Counted from the stretch's first letter, positions 16,355 through 26,053 are shown. The stretch: DNA of 64,000 nt from Lewinellaceae bacterium (GCA_020636005.1 JACJYR010000007.1:1-64000), one strand, 5' to 3'. Made by a program: numbers and translations. The notes: generated by a model from the letters alone, not told the origin.

Positions 16355-18541
16355 ATGAAACTAACCTTACCCTTACTGTGCCTAACCCTGTTAACCAATA
16401 TCTGCCTGCAAGCGCAGGCCATCTTCTCGGAAAATTTCGAAAGCGCCGGCATTCCTTCGGGCTGGACAATCCAGACCAACGCCAACGATGGAGGCTGGAA
16501 AGTGGGGACGCCCTCGGCACTATCCAGCCAATATTGGCCAGTAGCCGCCAACGGTTCCATTCGCATTGCCGCTTCCAACGACGACAACTGCAACTGTGAC
16601 AAAAGCCAGGACTACCTCGTGACGCCGCCGCTCGACCTATCGGTTGTGAGCGCCGTTGTATTGTCTGTGGATGTTTTTTTCCAGGCGAATACATTCCAAA
16701 ACACTACCGAGCGGCTGACCATCGAAGTCTCGACCGACAACTTGACGACCTGGACGGAGGTCGAAGACCTACACGGGCATGGTGGTTGGGACACGCACCT
16801 GGTTGACCTGACTGACTATGCCGGAGCGGACAGCGTTTACATCGCCTTTCACTATGACGACGGCGGCGGCTGGCTTTACGGTGGGGCCATTGACAACGTG
16901 ACGGTGGGAGTGCCTGCTTTGTTGGATGCGAAACTGACGGAAGTGCACGCCAAACGGTACGGCGAGGAAATGGCGGAAAACCACATTGCCACCACCATTT
17001 TTAACAATGGGGTCAACGCCATAACTTCCCTCGAAGTAAGCTACTCCGTGAACGGCGGAGCGCCCGTCGCCGCTTCTGAAAGCGGGTTGAACATCGAGCC
17101 ATTTTCTTCTTATGAGTTTCACCACCCAACGCCCTGGACGGCGGATGCAAGCGGTCTGTATGATATTGTGGTGGAAGTTACTGCGGTTAACGGCGGCTCG
17201 GACGAAGATGCCAACAACAACAGCCTTTCCGCAGAAACAGAAATTTTCCCGCACGTCGTGCCACCGAACCGCATTGACGAGTTCCTGCTGGCGCCGCCCG
17301 TTTTCACCACCATCGCCACCTCCGCCAACCAACTTGACAAGCCCACCGACCTTGACTTTTTCCCCATTCTGGGAAAAAACGAGCTGTGGGTCGTCAATGA
17401 GCGCACGGAAACCCTCGGTGGCAGCACACTGACCATTTATGACCCCGATGCTCCCAACGCTGAATTCCTGCAACGGGTGGACGGCAATGCCTGGCACTTC
17501 ATGTCGCTGCCGACGGGCATCGCTTTCAGCGAAAACTTCAATTTTGCCACCTCGCCCGGCGTCAAGGATGCCAACCATAACAACGGTACTTTCACGGGAC
17601 CTGCACTGTGGTCGAGCGACCCCGACATCTACGCCCAACCCTCCGGCGGCAACGGTAGCCACCTCGACATGCTGCACGGCAGTCCGTACAGCATGGGCAT
17701 CGCCAGCGAGGCCGACAATGCTTTTTGGGTATTCGACGGTTGGAATGAGACCATCGTGCGCTACGACTTCCGAAGCGACCACGGCCCCGGCAACGACGAC
17801 CATGCCAATGGTGTCGTGCGCCGCTATTTGGAAATTCAGGTAAAAAAGGACGCCAATATTCCCAGCCACCTCGTGCTGGACAAAACCACTGGTTGGCTGT
17901 ATGTTGTGGATAACGGCAACGACCGGGTGCTGCGCCTCGACATCAATTCGGGCAGCGTCGTCAATTCGCTGCCGCCCATCAACGAGCCGTTGGCGGAACA
18001 TTCCGAAATGGGCGGCGTCACCTGGGAAGTCATCGTTCAGGACAGCATCGAGCGTCCCTGTGGAATCGAGGTCATGGAAAACCGTCTCCTTGTAGGCGAT
18101 TATGCTTCCGGGGACATTTACGTCTATGACATCGAAAATGGCTTCGCCGAACTGGGGCGCATCGTCACCGGGCAAGCGGGTCTGACGGGCATCAAAGTAG
18201 GGCCTGACGGTGCTATCTGGTACACCAACCGCCTGCAAAACAGCCTGACAAAAGTAGTGCCCGGCGAAGTGAGCGCAGCAGGGGAGCAAGCGTGGGAAAG
18301 CCATATTTCCGTATCGCCGAACCCGACTTCTGGCAGTCTGCTGGTGCGCCTGCCTGAATTGCCCACAGGCAATGAGGTTTTATTGGAGATTTCAGATTTG
18401 ACGGGGAAAAAACTTTTGACCAAACAAGGCAATACTTCAGTTCATCAACTTGACCTGGGCAGCCTTTCGGGCGGGATTTACCTGCTGTCCATTCGCAGCG
18501 GCGAGTTTTTCGCCACCCGGAAGGTTGTTTTGGAAAAATAG
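16355..18541 (+). CDS. T9SS-secreted protein: choice-of-anchor J domain, beta-propeller, type A sorting domain
   Basis: The 728-residue product has a signal peptide ending near residue 21 (CLQAQA). A cleaved-adhesin/choice-of-anchor J domain follows (IFSENFESAGIPSGW, DYLVTPPLDLS, about 22-190). Next is a CARDB-like strand domain (about 190-295) and an NHL/YVTN-like propeller (about 310-630; VVDNGNDRVLRLDI, GLTGIKVGPDGAIWYTNR). A C-terminal type IX sorting domain begins VSPNPTSGSL and ends KVVLEK. The product is expected to be exported by T9SS and held at the surface. A ligand cannot be named. A long antisense frame across the gene is a codon-composition shadow. Confidence 0.85.
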   Translation: MKLTLPLLCLTLLTNICLQAQAIFSENFESAGIPSGWTIQTNANDGGWKVGTPSALSSQYWPVAANGSIRIAASNDDNCNCDKSQDYLVTPPLDLSVVSAVVLSVDVFFQANTFQNTTERLTIEVSTDNLTTWTEVEDLHGHGGWDTHLVDLTDYAGADSVYIAFHYDDGGGWLYGGAIDNVTVGVPALLDAKLTEVHAKRYGEEMAENHIATTIFNNGVNAITSLEVSYSVNGGAPVAASESGLNIEPFSSYEFHHPTPWTADASGLYDIVVEVTAVNGGSDEDANNNSLSAETEIFPHVVPPNRIDEFLLAPPVFTTIATSANQLDKPTDLDFFPILGKNELWVVNERTETLGGSTLTIYDPDAPNAEFLQRVDGNAWHFMSLPTGIAFSENFNFATSPGVKDANHNNGTFTGPALWSSDPDIYAQPSGGNGSHLDMLHGSPYSMGIASEADNAFWVFDGWNETIVRYDFRSDHGPGNDDHANGVVRRYLEIQVKKDANIPSHLVLDKTTGWLYVVDNGNDRVLRLDINSGSVVNSLPPINEPLAEHSEMGGVTWEVIVQDSIERPCGIEVMENRLLVGDYASGDIYVYDIENGFAELGRIVTGQAGLTGIKVGPDGAIWYTNRLQNSLTKVVPGEVSAAGEQAWESHISVSPNPTSGSLLVRLPELPTGNEVLLEISDLTGKKLLTKQGNTSVHQLDLGSLSGGIYLLSIRSGEFFATRKVVLEK

Positions 18542-18597
18542 ACTATTGGTTCCGACACTGTTTCGTAACGGCGTCGGAGCTATACACCAAATCCATC

Positions 18598-19227
18598 ATG
18601 ACAAATTTCGACCGCAAAAGTCATTGGGAAAAAATTTACCAGACCAAGCAACTGCAAGAGGTAAGCTGGTACGAGCCGACGCCGGAAACGTCGCTCCGGT
18701 TCGTCGCACAGTTTAATCTGGCGAAGTCGGCTAAAATCATGGACGTGGGCGGCGGCGACAGCCTGCTGGTTGACCACCTGCTTGACCTTGGCTACACCGA
18801 CATCACCGTGCTGGACATCTCGGTGCAGGCATTGGAGCGGGCGAAGGAACGCCTCGGCAGCCGGGCAGCGCAGGTCAAGTGGATAGTAGCAGATGCCGCC
18901 AGTTTTCAGCCCACGGAACGGTACGATTTCTGGCACGACCGGGCAGCCTTTCATTTCCTGACGGACGAACAGGAAATCGGGCGTTATCTCGAAACAGTGA
19001 AGAAGCACCTCGCCGATAAAGGCTACTTCGTGGTGGGTACTTTCTCAGAACGAGGTCCCGAAAAATGCAGCGGCATCGAAGTGCGGCGCTATTCGGAGCA
19101 ATCCATGAGCGAGCGCCTGAGCGCCTTTTTTGAAAAAATCCGTTGCATCACGATTGACCACCTGACTCCCTTCAACACTTGGCAAAATTTCATTTTTTGC
19201 AGTTTCCGGCAACGGCTGGCGGCTTAA
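18598..19227 (+). CDS. Class I SAM-dependent methyltransferase
   Basis: The 209-residue product has motif I IMDVGGGDSLLVDHLLD (about 42-58), motif II ITVLDIS with the acidic ribose-binding Asp, VADAASF, and WHDRAAFHFL in the motif IV position. The N-terminus (HWEKIYQTKQLQEVSWYEP) is typical of the small Bacteroidota/Proteobacteria family related to TehB-like and thiopurine-type methyltransferases. The substrate is unknown; family relatives act on chalcogen oxyanions or small thiols, which would suit a metal/redox neighbourhood (inference). It ends 41 bp before the MbnP-like gene. Confidence 0.82.
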   Translation: MTNFDRKSHWEKIYQTKQLQEVSWYEPTPETSLRFVAQFNLAKSAKIMDVGGGDSLLVDHLLDLGYTDITVLDISVQALERAKERLGSRAAQVKWIVADAASFQPTERYDFWHDRAAFHFLTDEQEIGRYLETVKKHLADKGYFVVGTFSERGPEKCSGIEVRRYSEQSMSERLSAFFEKIRCITIDHLTPFNTWQNFIFCSFRQRLAA

Positions 19228-19267
19228 AAAATTGATACTCATTTTCACAATTCAAAACCCAATTTTT

Positions 19268-20245
19268 ATGAAGAACAGATTTTTACTCCTTTTCCTTGCA
19301 GCCATTTTCAGCCAGGGCGTCAGCGCCCAGATGAACGTAACCCTGCACATGCACCAGAAGCTGGGCGACCAGCCTCTCGCACTCAACTCAGCGACAACAG
19401 CTCCTGGAGACTACCAAATTCAAGTAACCCGCATGCAGTACTACGTTTCTGAAATAAAGCTTGTCCACGATGGCGGGCAAGTGATGCCAGTGACCGACAT
19501 GCACCTGCTTGTCTCTGCCCAAAAGGATAGCATTTTTAGCCTCGGTAGCTTCGGTGTGACAGCCATCGAAGGAATCGAGTTTTCCATTGGCGTTGACAAG
19601 GCGTTCAACCACCTCGACCCGGCAAGCTATCCGGCAAACCACCCTTTGGCACCAAAAAACCCTACCATGCACTGGGGCTGGACGGCTGGATACCGATTCA
19701 TCTGTTTCGAGGGAAAATCGAGCAACAATGGCACGACCTTCCCTGATATCTTCCAAATCCACACCGTGGACGATGCAAACTACAAGACCGTCACTTTGCC
19801 AGTGCAGGGCGTGATGGTTGGCGACCAGATGACCATCAACATTGATGCAGACTACACGAAGGTGCTCACCGACCTCAACGTGCAGGGGGGTGTGATTTCC
19901 CACGCGGCCAACGGGGTTTCCGCAGTGATTGCAGAGAACATGCAAAACTATGTGTTCACCCCCTCCGCCCTCACCAGCGGCACGGTTGAGCCGGGCGTTC
20001 TTGGCCAATTCGGTATTTCGCCAAACCCGGCGAGCGGCAGCGCCACGCTTCGCTACGACCTTCCCGGTTACGACTGCCTGACGCTGACCGTGAGCGACCT
20101 TGCCGGGCGAACGGTCTTCACACAGCCTTTGAACGGCTCGAAGCAGTCGGTTCCACTGGAAACCAACTGGCATCCGGGCATCTACGTTGCCCGCATTTTC
20201 AGCGGGGAGAAATTTTTGGCGCTGGAAAAATTGGTGGTGAAGTAA
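19268..20245 (+). CDS. mbnP: MbnP-like copper-binding protein with T9SS sorting domain
   Basis: From ATG 19268 the 325-residue product has a signal peptide (cleavage about 20, VSAQ), an MbnP-like domain (about 22-230) and a type IX sorting domain (GISPNPASGS to LEKLVVK). The MbnP pattern is visible: NVTLHMHQKLG, FNHLDPASYPANHPL and MHWGWTAGYRFICFEG with W136 and W138. In characterised MbnP proteins a Trp is oxidised to kynurenine by the di-heme enzyme MbnH and helps bind copper. Two di-heme genes follow directly, so the same maturation is likely here. Which Trp is modified cannot be read from the sequence. The sorting domain would put the protein on the cell surface. Confidence 0.82.
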   Translation: MKNRFLLLFLAAIFSQGVSAQMNVTLHMHQKLGDQPLALNSATTAPGDYQIQVTRMQYYVSEIKLVHDGGQVMPVTDMHLLVSAQKDSIFSLGSFGVTAIEGIEFSIGVDKAFNHLDPASYPANHPLAPKNPTMHWGWTAGYRFICFEGKSSNNGTTFPDIFQIHTVDDANYKTVTLPVQGVMVGDQMTINIDADYTKVLTDLNVQGGVISHAANGVSAVIAENMQNYVFTPSALTSGTVEPGVLGQFGISPNPASGSATLRYDLPGYDCLTLTVSDLAGRTVFTQPLNGSKQSVPLETNWHPGIYVARIFSGEKFLALEKLVVK

Positions 20246-20253
20246 CCGCCAAT

Positions 20254-20291
20254 TTTATTTGGCTGCCTCACGATTGAGACAGCCAAATAAA
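20254..20291. terminator. Strong hairpin between the MbnP-like and first di-heme gene
   Basis: TTTATTTGGCTG (20254-20265) pairs with CAGCCAAATAAA (20280-20291), and CTCA/TGAG extend the stem after one mismatch; the loop is 4 bases. It begins 9 bp past the upstream stop. A- and T-rich outer arms could serve termination in either direction, or it could be a processing or attenuation site that sets unequal expression. Confidence 0.6.
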
Positions 20292-20312
20292 TTTGACGAC
20301 CTCAAATGCAGC

Positions 20313-21317
20313 ATGAAAAACAGCCTTCTGCTATTTGCCTGTATGTTCCTTTTCGCCTGTGAAAAAGAGCAGCCCGAACCGCCCGCCGAGCCTTTGCTCG
20401 CCGTGCCGGAGGGCTTCCCCGCGCCCGTTTTTCCCGAAGGGAATGAACTAACGCCGGAGCGTTGGGCATTGGGCAAAAGGCTGTTTTTCGACCCCGTTAT
20501 GTCGAGCGATGCCACGGTTTCCTGCGCTTCCTGCCACTTGGCTGAACTGGCATTTACCGACGGAAAGCAGTTCAGCGAAGGGGTGGAAGGGAGGCCCGGC
20601 ACCCGCAATGCGCCAACGCTCGCCAACGTCGCCTATCATCCCTACTACACGCGGGAGGGCGGCGTACCGACATTGGAAATGCAGATACTCGTTCCCATCC
20701 AGGAACACGCCGAGTTCGACATGAACATCCTCGACATTGCGGAGCGTTTGAACGCCGACAGCAGCTACGTGAGGGCGAGCCGGGCAGCCTACGGGCGTGT
20801 GCCGGATGCCTTCGTCATCACCCGCTCGATTGCCTGTTTTGAAAGAACCATCCTGAGCGGCAATTCACGTTATGACCAGTTTTTACAAGGAAAAAATACT
20901 GCCCTGAGCGCCGCCGGAAGGCGGGGCAAGGACTTGTTTTTTGGTGAAAAAACCAACTGCCCGCAGTGTCACGGCGGTTTCAACTTCACCAACTACGCCT
21001 TTGAAAACAACGGGCTTTACGAGGACTATCCCGATCCCGGGCGCTTCCGGCTAACGGGTGACGAGGCAGACCGGGCATTGTTCAAAGTGCCTACGCTGCG
21101 CAACGTGGGCGTGACCGCCCCTTACATGCACGACGGCTCGCTGCCGACGCTGGAGGACGTGGTGGAACACTACAATTCGGGCGGAAAGAACCACCCGCAC
21201 AAGAGCAATTTGATAAAACCGCTCGGCTTGACCATGCAGGAGCAAGCTGACCTGGTGGCTTTTCTTAAAAGCCTGACAGACGATGATTTTTTAAACAATC
21301 CAAAATTTAGACAGTAA
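20313..21317 (+). CDS. MauG/MbnH-type di-heme peroxidase, lipoprotein
   Basis: From ATG 20313 the 334-residue product has lipobox LFAC (Cys 16). Two c-heme motifs, CASCH (71-75) and CPQCH (216-220), and the family context WALGKRLFFDP, GRPGTRNAPTLANV, FKVPTLRNVGVTAPYMHDGS are present. This is the bacterial cytochrome c peroxidase/MauG superfamily. MbnH members oxidise a Trp of MbnP, and the MbnP-like gene next door makes that the best guess. Typical H2O2 reduction as a CCP is the alternative. It is followed by a paralogue after 15 bp. Confidence 0.85.
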   Translation: MKNSLLLFACMFLFACEKEQPEPPAEPLLAVPEGFPAPVFPEGNELTPERWALGKRLFFDPVMSSDATVSCASCHLAELAFTDGKQFSEGVEGRPGTRNAPTLANVAYHPYYTREGGVPTLEMQILVPIQEHAEFDMNILDIAERLNADSSYVRASRAAYGRVPDAFVITRSIACFERTILSGNSRYDQFLQGKNTALSAAGRRGKDLFFGEKTNCPQCHGGFNFTNYAFENNGLYEDYPDPGRFRLTGDEADRALFKVPTLRNVGVTAPYMHDGSLPTLEDVVEHYNSGGKNHPHKSNLIKPLGLTMQEQADLVAFLKSLTDDDFLNNPKFRQ

Positions 21318-21332
21318 CGCAAACTTGTTTTT

Positions 21333-22412
21333 ATGAAAAAAATAATCTTCACTTTCTTTTCCATCGCAGCCCTGATGGTGGCCTGCGACCCCGACGACGA
21401 CACGGTGAAAGCCGTCTATGACCCCACGCCCTACGCCCTCGACTATGGCGATTTTCCCGACCCCAACCTGCCTGCCGACAACGTGCCGACCGTCTCCGGG
21501 GTGCAGTTGGGGCGGATGCTTTTTTATGAAAAAATGCTGTCGAAGGACGGTTCGCAATCCTGCGCCGATTGTCACCTGCAAAAGGACGGGTTCAGCGACA
21601 TCCGGCAGTTCAGCATCGGGGTAGAGGAGTTGCCGGGCAAGCGGCAGGCTATGGGAGTGTTCAACCTCGCCTGGCACAAGAACGGGATGTTCTGGGACGG
21701 ACGTGCGCCCAAAGTACGTGACCAGGCATTGCTGCCCATTCAGGACCCGCTGGAAATGAACGAGACGCTCGAAAACGCCGTCGCCAAATTGCAAGCCGAA
21801 AAGCAATACCGTGACCAGTTCATCCGGGCATTCGGAGATGAAACCGTCACGCCGGAGCGCATGGGGCTTGCGATGGAGCAGTTCGAGTTTACCATGGTTT
21901 CCAACAACTCGAAGTACGACCGCTACCTCGCCGGCACGGAGGCGCTGACCGACAGCGAGGAGCGGGGGCGGGTGTTGTTCTTCGCTGAGTTCGACCCTTT
22001 TATTGGACAGAAAGGCGGCGAGTGCTTCCACTGCCACGCCGGGTTCAACTTCACCAATGACAAGTTCATGAACAACGGCCTGGACGAGGATGCCGGCTTT
22101 ACGGACGAGGGCCGCTTCAAGGTGACCAACGACCCGGCGGACAAGGCGAAGTTTAAGGTGCCGAGCCTCCGCAACATCGCCTTGACCCCGCCCTACATGC
22201 ACGACGGGCGCTTCTCGACGCTGGAACAGGTTATGGAACACTACGACACGGGCGTGAAAAACTCCTCGACGCTGGACGGGCTGCTGTTCCACAACATCGA
22301 ACCGGGGGGCTTGCAGCTTTCGGCGCAGGACAGGGCGGATTTGGTGGCTTTCTTGAAGACGCTGACGGATGTGTCGTTTATGGCGGATGAGCGGTTTTCG
22401 TCGCCGTTTTAA
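21333..22412 (+). CDS. Second MauG-type di-heme peroxidase, lipoprotein
   Basis: The 359-residue product has lipobox LMVAC (Cys 18) and c-heme motifs CADCH (77-81) and CFHCH (231-235). Compared with the upstream paralogue it has WDGRAPKVRDQALLPIQDPLEM in place of the REGG region, typical of canonical cytochrome c peroxidases. The paralogues may therefore divide peroxidase and MbnP-maturation roles (inference). The 15-bp gap indicates one transcript. Confidence 0.85.
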   Translation: MKKIIFTFFSIAALMVACDPDDDTVKAVYDPTPYALDYGDFPDPNLPADNVPTVSGVQLGRMLFYEKMLSKDGSQSCADCHLQKDGFSDIRQFSIGVEELPGKRQAMGVFNLAWHKNGMFWDGRAPKVRDQALLPIQDPLEMNETLENAVAKLQAEKQYRDQFIRAFGDETVTPERMGLAMEQFEFTMVSNNSKYDRYLAGTEALTDSEERGRVLFFAEFDPFIGQKGGECFHCHAGFNFTNDKFMNNGLDEDAGFTDEGRFKVTNDPADKAKFKVPSLRNIALTPPYMHDGRFSTLEQVMEHYDTGVKNSSTLDGLLFHNIEPGGLQLSAQDRADLVAFLKTLTDVSFMADERFSSPF

Positions 22413-22525
22413 TGGCGATTTTGCCGCCAACACCTTTTTAATTGAAGTATGAGTTTGCACCAATTTTTTCAAAACCTGGTAACGAGCAACACCTCGTTGT
22501 CGGGCAGTCAAACTCTTTTTTGAAA

Positions 22526-24220
22526 ATGAAATTATTATTAAAATTCCTTGTGTGCGGCTTTGCCGCAATGGCGGTTTCAGCCTACGGGCAAACACCCGTA
22601 CCCATCCCACCCACGCTATCGGGCAACACGATTGACCTGACTGTACAAAATGGCATGACGGAAATCTATCCCGGTATCGCCACCCACACTATTGGCTATA
22701 ACGGCAGCTTTCTCGGCCCGACCATCGTACTCGATGCGGGGCAGCAGGTCACGCTCAATGTCCACAACCAGTTGGGCGACACCACGACGGTGCATTGGCA
22801 CGGACTGAACGTGTCGCCTGCCAACGACGGCAGCCCGCATGTCATCATCAAGGCGGGGGAGACTTGGTCGCCAACTTTCCCAATTTTGGACAAAGCGGCG
22901 ACCTACTGGTACCACCCGCACCCGCATGGCAAGACCATGCAACAGGTGCTGCTCGGTGCAGCGGGTTTCATCATCGTGCGGGATGCGGAAGAGGCCACCC
23001 TCAACCTGCCACGCACCTACGGCGTGGACGATGTGCCACTGGTTTTTCAGTTCAAAACTTTTGACGCTCAAAAGCAAATTGTGATGGACGACGAGGCGGA
23101 CAATGCTGTACTCGTAAACGGAGTAGTTGATGGAGTGGTAAACAGCCCAGCGCAGATGGTCCGCTACCGACTGCTCAACGGCTCCAGTCATCGCTTTTTC
23201 AATTTTGGCTTCGCCAACAACAAGCAGTTCCACCAAATCGCCTCCGATGCCGGGCTGCTCGATGCGCCGGTTTCTATGACCCGCCTCACCCTCGCACCCG
23301 GCGAGCGGGCAGAAATCCTCGTGGACTTGAGCAGCGAGCAGGGCAACACTTTGACGCTGAAATCCTTCGGCACGGAACTGCCGCAAGGCTTTCCCGGCGG
23401 CACAATGATGATGGGCGGCATGGAAGGTCCGCTCGACAACACGGACTTCACGGTGCTGACCATCAACGTCGGTGCGCCGACCGCCAACCCGGTGACGACC
23501 GTTCCCACCGCTCTGACCATCAACGAGGTGCTGTCGCAAAACGGCGCAACAAGCCGTCAAATCGGCTTCACCGCCCAGCCAATGATGAGCATGACGAATT
23601 TTTTCATCAACAATAAAAAGTTTGACATGGAGCAAGTGGAGTTCACCACCGAACAGGGTAGGGTAGAGGTCTGGAACATCACGAACCAAACGATGATGGC
23701 GCATCCGTTCCATATCCACGGCAACCATTTCTACGTGTTGCAAGTGAACGGGGCAACGCCACCGCCCAACCAACGGGGCAGGAAGGACGTGGTGACCGTG
23801 CCGCCGATGAACGGCAGTGTGAAGCTCATCACCAAATATGAGAATTACGGCGACCCGGTGCTGCCGTACATGTTCCACTGCCATATCCTGAGCCACGAGG
23901 ACGGCGGCATGATGGGGCAGTTCATCGTGAACCCGGCGGTGAGTGGAACGGAGGAGCCTATCCAGCAAGGTACGCTGACCATTTCGCCGAATCCCGGAAA
24001 AGGGAGCTTCATCATTGAAGCGGATTTGCCGCAGGCAGCCGAAGCTGTGCTGACGCTGCATTCTTTCGACGGCAGGTTGCTGGAAACGCGGAAGTTGGAG
24101 GGTCTGACCCCAGGCGTTCAGCAAATCCCGGTGGATTTTACAGGGCTGGCTGCTGGCTGGTACTGGCTGACCGTTCGGAGCAGGGAGCGGGTGTTCTCGG
24201 GGAAGGTGGTGGTGGAGTGA
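22526..24220 (+). CDS. Multicopper oxidase (laccase/CueO-CopA type) with T9SS sorting domain
   Basis: From ATG 22526 (564 residues) the signal peptide ends near AYGQ (21). All four copper motifs are intact: HWHG (90-93), HPHPHG (130-135), HPFHIHG (393-399) and HCHILSHEDGGMM (from 451), giving one type 1 and a trinuclear site. A Met-rich segment GGTMMMGGMEG (291-301) resembles the copper-binding loops of cuprous oxidases. A type IX sorting domain starts ISPNPGKGS (from 486). Likely role: surface oxidation of Cu(I) or phenolics, working with the MbnP-like protein. Upstream the leader contains a small hairpin (AACGAG 22481 / CTCGTT 22493). Confidence 0.9.
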   Translation: MKLLLKFLVCGFAAMAVSAYGQTPVPIPPTLSGNTIDLTVQNGMTEIYPGIATHTIGYNGSFLGPTIVLDAGQQVTLNVHNQLGDTTTVHWHGLNVSPANDGSPHVIIKAGETWSPTFPILDKAATYWYHPHPHGKTMQQVLLGAAGFIIVRDAEEATLNLPRTYGVDDVPLVFQFKTFDAQKQIVMDDEADNAVLVNGVVDGVVNSPAQMVRYRLLNGSSHRFFNFGFANNKQFHQIASDAGLLDAPVSMTRLTLAPGERAEILVDLSSEQGNTLTLKSFGTELPQGFPGGTMMMGGMEGPLDNTDFTVLTINVGAPTANPVTTVPTALTINEVLSQNGATSRQIGFTAQPMMSMTNFFINNKKFDMEQVEFTTEQGRVEVWNITNQTMMAHPFHIHGNHFYVLQVNGATPPPNQRGRKDVVTVPPMNGSVKLITKYENYGDPVLPYMFHCHILSHEDGGMMGQFIVNPAVSGTEEPIQQGTLTISPNPGKGSFIIEADLPQAAEAVLTLHSFDGRLLETRKLEGLTPGVQQIPVDFTGLAAGWYWLTVRSRERVFSGKVVVE

Positions 24221-24316
24221 GTTTGCAGAATTCTATTTATCTATCTGAGGACCATTGGTAACAGTATATTAGTCGTTTCTCGAAAGTTTCGATATTTTGA
24301 GCCAATGGTTTTCGGA

Positions 24317-24347
24317 TTGTTATTAAAATTGTAGAAGGTTATCTTTG
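24317..24347 (+). promoter_or_regulatory. Promoter of the NERD-helicase operon
   Basis: TTG (24317-24319), 20 bp, then TATCTTTG (24340-24347), which matches the Bacteroidota primary sigma consensus TTG/TAnnTTTG. The ATG at 24368 would follow a short leader. This marks the three downstream genes as a transcription unit of their own. Confidence 0.65.
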
Positions 24348-24367
24348 GGCAAAATTAAACGTTCAAC

Positions 24368-26050
24368 ATGGCTCGAATGATACCTACCCAACCAATAGAC
24401 ACTCGTAGTCGGGGCGAACTTGACCTTTTTTCCATTTTCCAACGTCAGTTACCAAACGACTATCATGTGTTGCATTCTTTGCGCTGGTTGGGTGGGAAGT
24501 CAAAAGTGGAGGGGGAGATTGATTTTGTAATTTTTCATCCAAAAAAGGGATTGCTTCTGCTCGAAGTTAAAAGCGGGAAAATTGAATATCGAAATCGCTT
24601 ATTGCTTCAAACCAATTCCAAGACTGGTGAAGTCGTAGAAATAGACCCAATCGGACAACTGCGAGCCAGCAAGCACAAATTGATTGACTTGCTGAAAAAA
24701 GTTCTGCATCGAGGTGCATTTTGTCCAATCGGATATGCAGTGTGGTTTCCTACTTTTTCGCTGAATGGGGAGCTTCCTCCAGATATGTCGCCTGATTTCA
24801 CCGGAGACTTTTCCGACTTGACTAATTCGCTATCATTTTTAGAAAAAGCATATGGGTACTGGCTGAACGTAGTAGGCCAAACTGTTCTTTCCGACCAAAA
24901 TTTCAACTCAGTGCTTCATGCACTGTGTGGGGAATTTTCCATTGCGCCGAGCCTGAAAGCGCAGTTTGATTTCCGGGAGCAACAGTTTGTTCGATTGACC
25001 AACGAGCAAGCCCGTATTCTTGAATTTTTGGAAGAACAGCCTCATGCTGTAATCTCCGGTGCCGCAGGTACGGGAAAGACACTGCTTGCTATGGAGAAGT
25101 GCCGCCGCCTTGCCGAGAACCGGGAGCCCACGCTTTATCTTTGCTTTAATCGGCAATTGCGTCAATTTCTTTCTTTGAAATTTCCTTCCAATTCCTGGCT
25201 GCAAGTTCATACGTTCCATTCGTTGGCAGCGTCACTTCTTCCGCCCTGTCCAAATTTGGAAATGCTCGAATACCAATTCTCCGACCTTTTACTTGACGAC
25301 CGGTTTGAGTTTCCTTTTCAACACGTTATTGTAGATGAAGGTCAAGATTTCCGGGAAGAATGGTTGGATTTAATGTATCTGAAAGAGCCACAAACCTTTT
25401 ACATTTTCTACGACAAGCATCAAAGTCTTTTTCAATCCGAACTTTCCCGCATCATTGCCGAGGCTGATTGCAGATTGACACTGACCCGCAACTGTCGCAA
25501 TACGCGGCAAATCGGCAAAACAGCCACCAAAATGCTACAAATGCCTGCCGACCGTCTGCTCGCTGAAGCGGTGGAGGGTGAAAAACCCATATTGCTCGAA
25601 GTTGGCAGTGTGCGGGAAGGTTTTGAAAAAGTAAAACATCTCATAAAGCACCATGTCCGGGAAATTGGCGGCGACCTGCATGAAATAGCAATTCTTACCC
25701 TTTCTTCTTTGGAAAAATCGGCTTTCTCAGAATTGCCCAGGCAGCTTGGGTTTCCAGTGAGCGAGGAATTTGAACAGAACAAGATTACATTTACCACTGC
25801 CCGTAAATTCAAAGGGCTGGAAGCCGCATTGGTGGTGCTACTCGACCTTGATTTGCCTGCGTTATGTGACCCTTTGCAGCGCAATTTGACTTATGTGGCG
25901 TGTTCGAGGGCAAAACACGCACTGTTCTGGGTGGTGGTCAGGCCTGAAGAAACAGATTATGCCCAAGCTCTTGCGAATGAGTTTGCAGGACGACGCAGGA
26001 CAGCAAACAGACAAGCATTTAAAAGTCATTTTTCCATTCAAATTCAATGA
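24368..26050 (+). CDS. NERD nuclease domain fused to UvrD-like SF1 helicase
   Basis: The 560-residue product has an N-terminal NERD domain (about 10-150) with the nuclease core GEIDFVIFHPKKGLLLLEVKSG (Asp52, Glu66-x-Lys68). An SF1 helicase follows: Walker A GAAGTGKT (about 231-238), motif II VDEGQDF (about 321), TLTRNCRNT, and C-terminal FTTARKFKGLEAALVVL and YVACSRAKHALF. All catalytic residues appear present. NERD-helicases occur in phage defence (for example Nhi-like enzymes) and DNA repair. It is the first gene of a three-gene operon; the next gene starts 3 bp after its stop. Confidence 0.87.
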   Translation: MARMIPTQPIDTRSRGELDLFSIFQRQLPNDYHVLHSLRWLGGKSKVEGEIDFVIFHPKKGLLLLEVKSGKIEYRNRLLLQTNSKTGEVVEIDPIGQLRASKHKLIDLLKKVLHRGAFCPIGYAVWFPTFSLNGELPPDMSPDFTGDFSDLTNSLSFLEKAYGYWLNVVGQTVLSDQNFNSVLHALCGEFSIAPSLKAQFDFREQQFVRLTNEQARILEFLEEQPHAVISGAAGTGKTLLAMEKCRRLAENREPTLYLCFNRQLRQFLSLKFPSNSWLQVHTFHSLAASLLPPCPNLEMLEYQFSDLLLDDRFEFPFQHVIVDEGQDFREEWLDLMYLKEPQTFYIFYDKHQSLFQSELSRIIAEADCRLTLTRNCRNTRQIGKTATKMLQMPADRLLAEAVEGEKPILLEVGSVREGFEKVKHLIKHHVREIGGDLHEIAILTLSSLEKSAFSELPRQLGFPVSEEFEQNKITFTTARKFKGLEAALVVLLDLDLPALCDPLQRNLTYVACSRAKHALFWVVVRPEETDYAQALANEFAGRRRTANRQAFKSHFSIQIQ

Positions 26051-26053
26051 ATT

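Noticed and set aside
16769..18304. 511-residue frame antisense to the T9SS adhesin gene
   Set aside because: The plus-strand product has signal peptide, domains and sorting domain; the antisense frame is a codon-usage shadow.
22616..24124. 502-residue frame antisense to the multicopper oxidase
   Set aside because: All copper motifs are on the plus strand; the antisense product is His/Arg-rich without domains.
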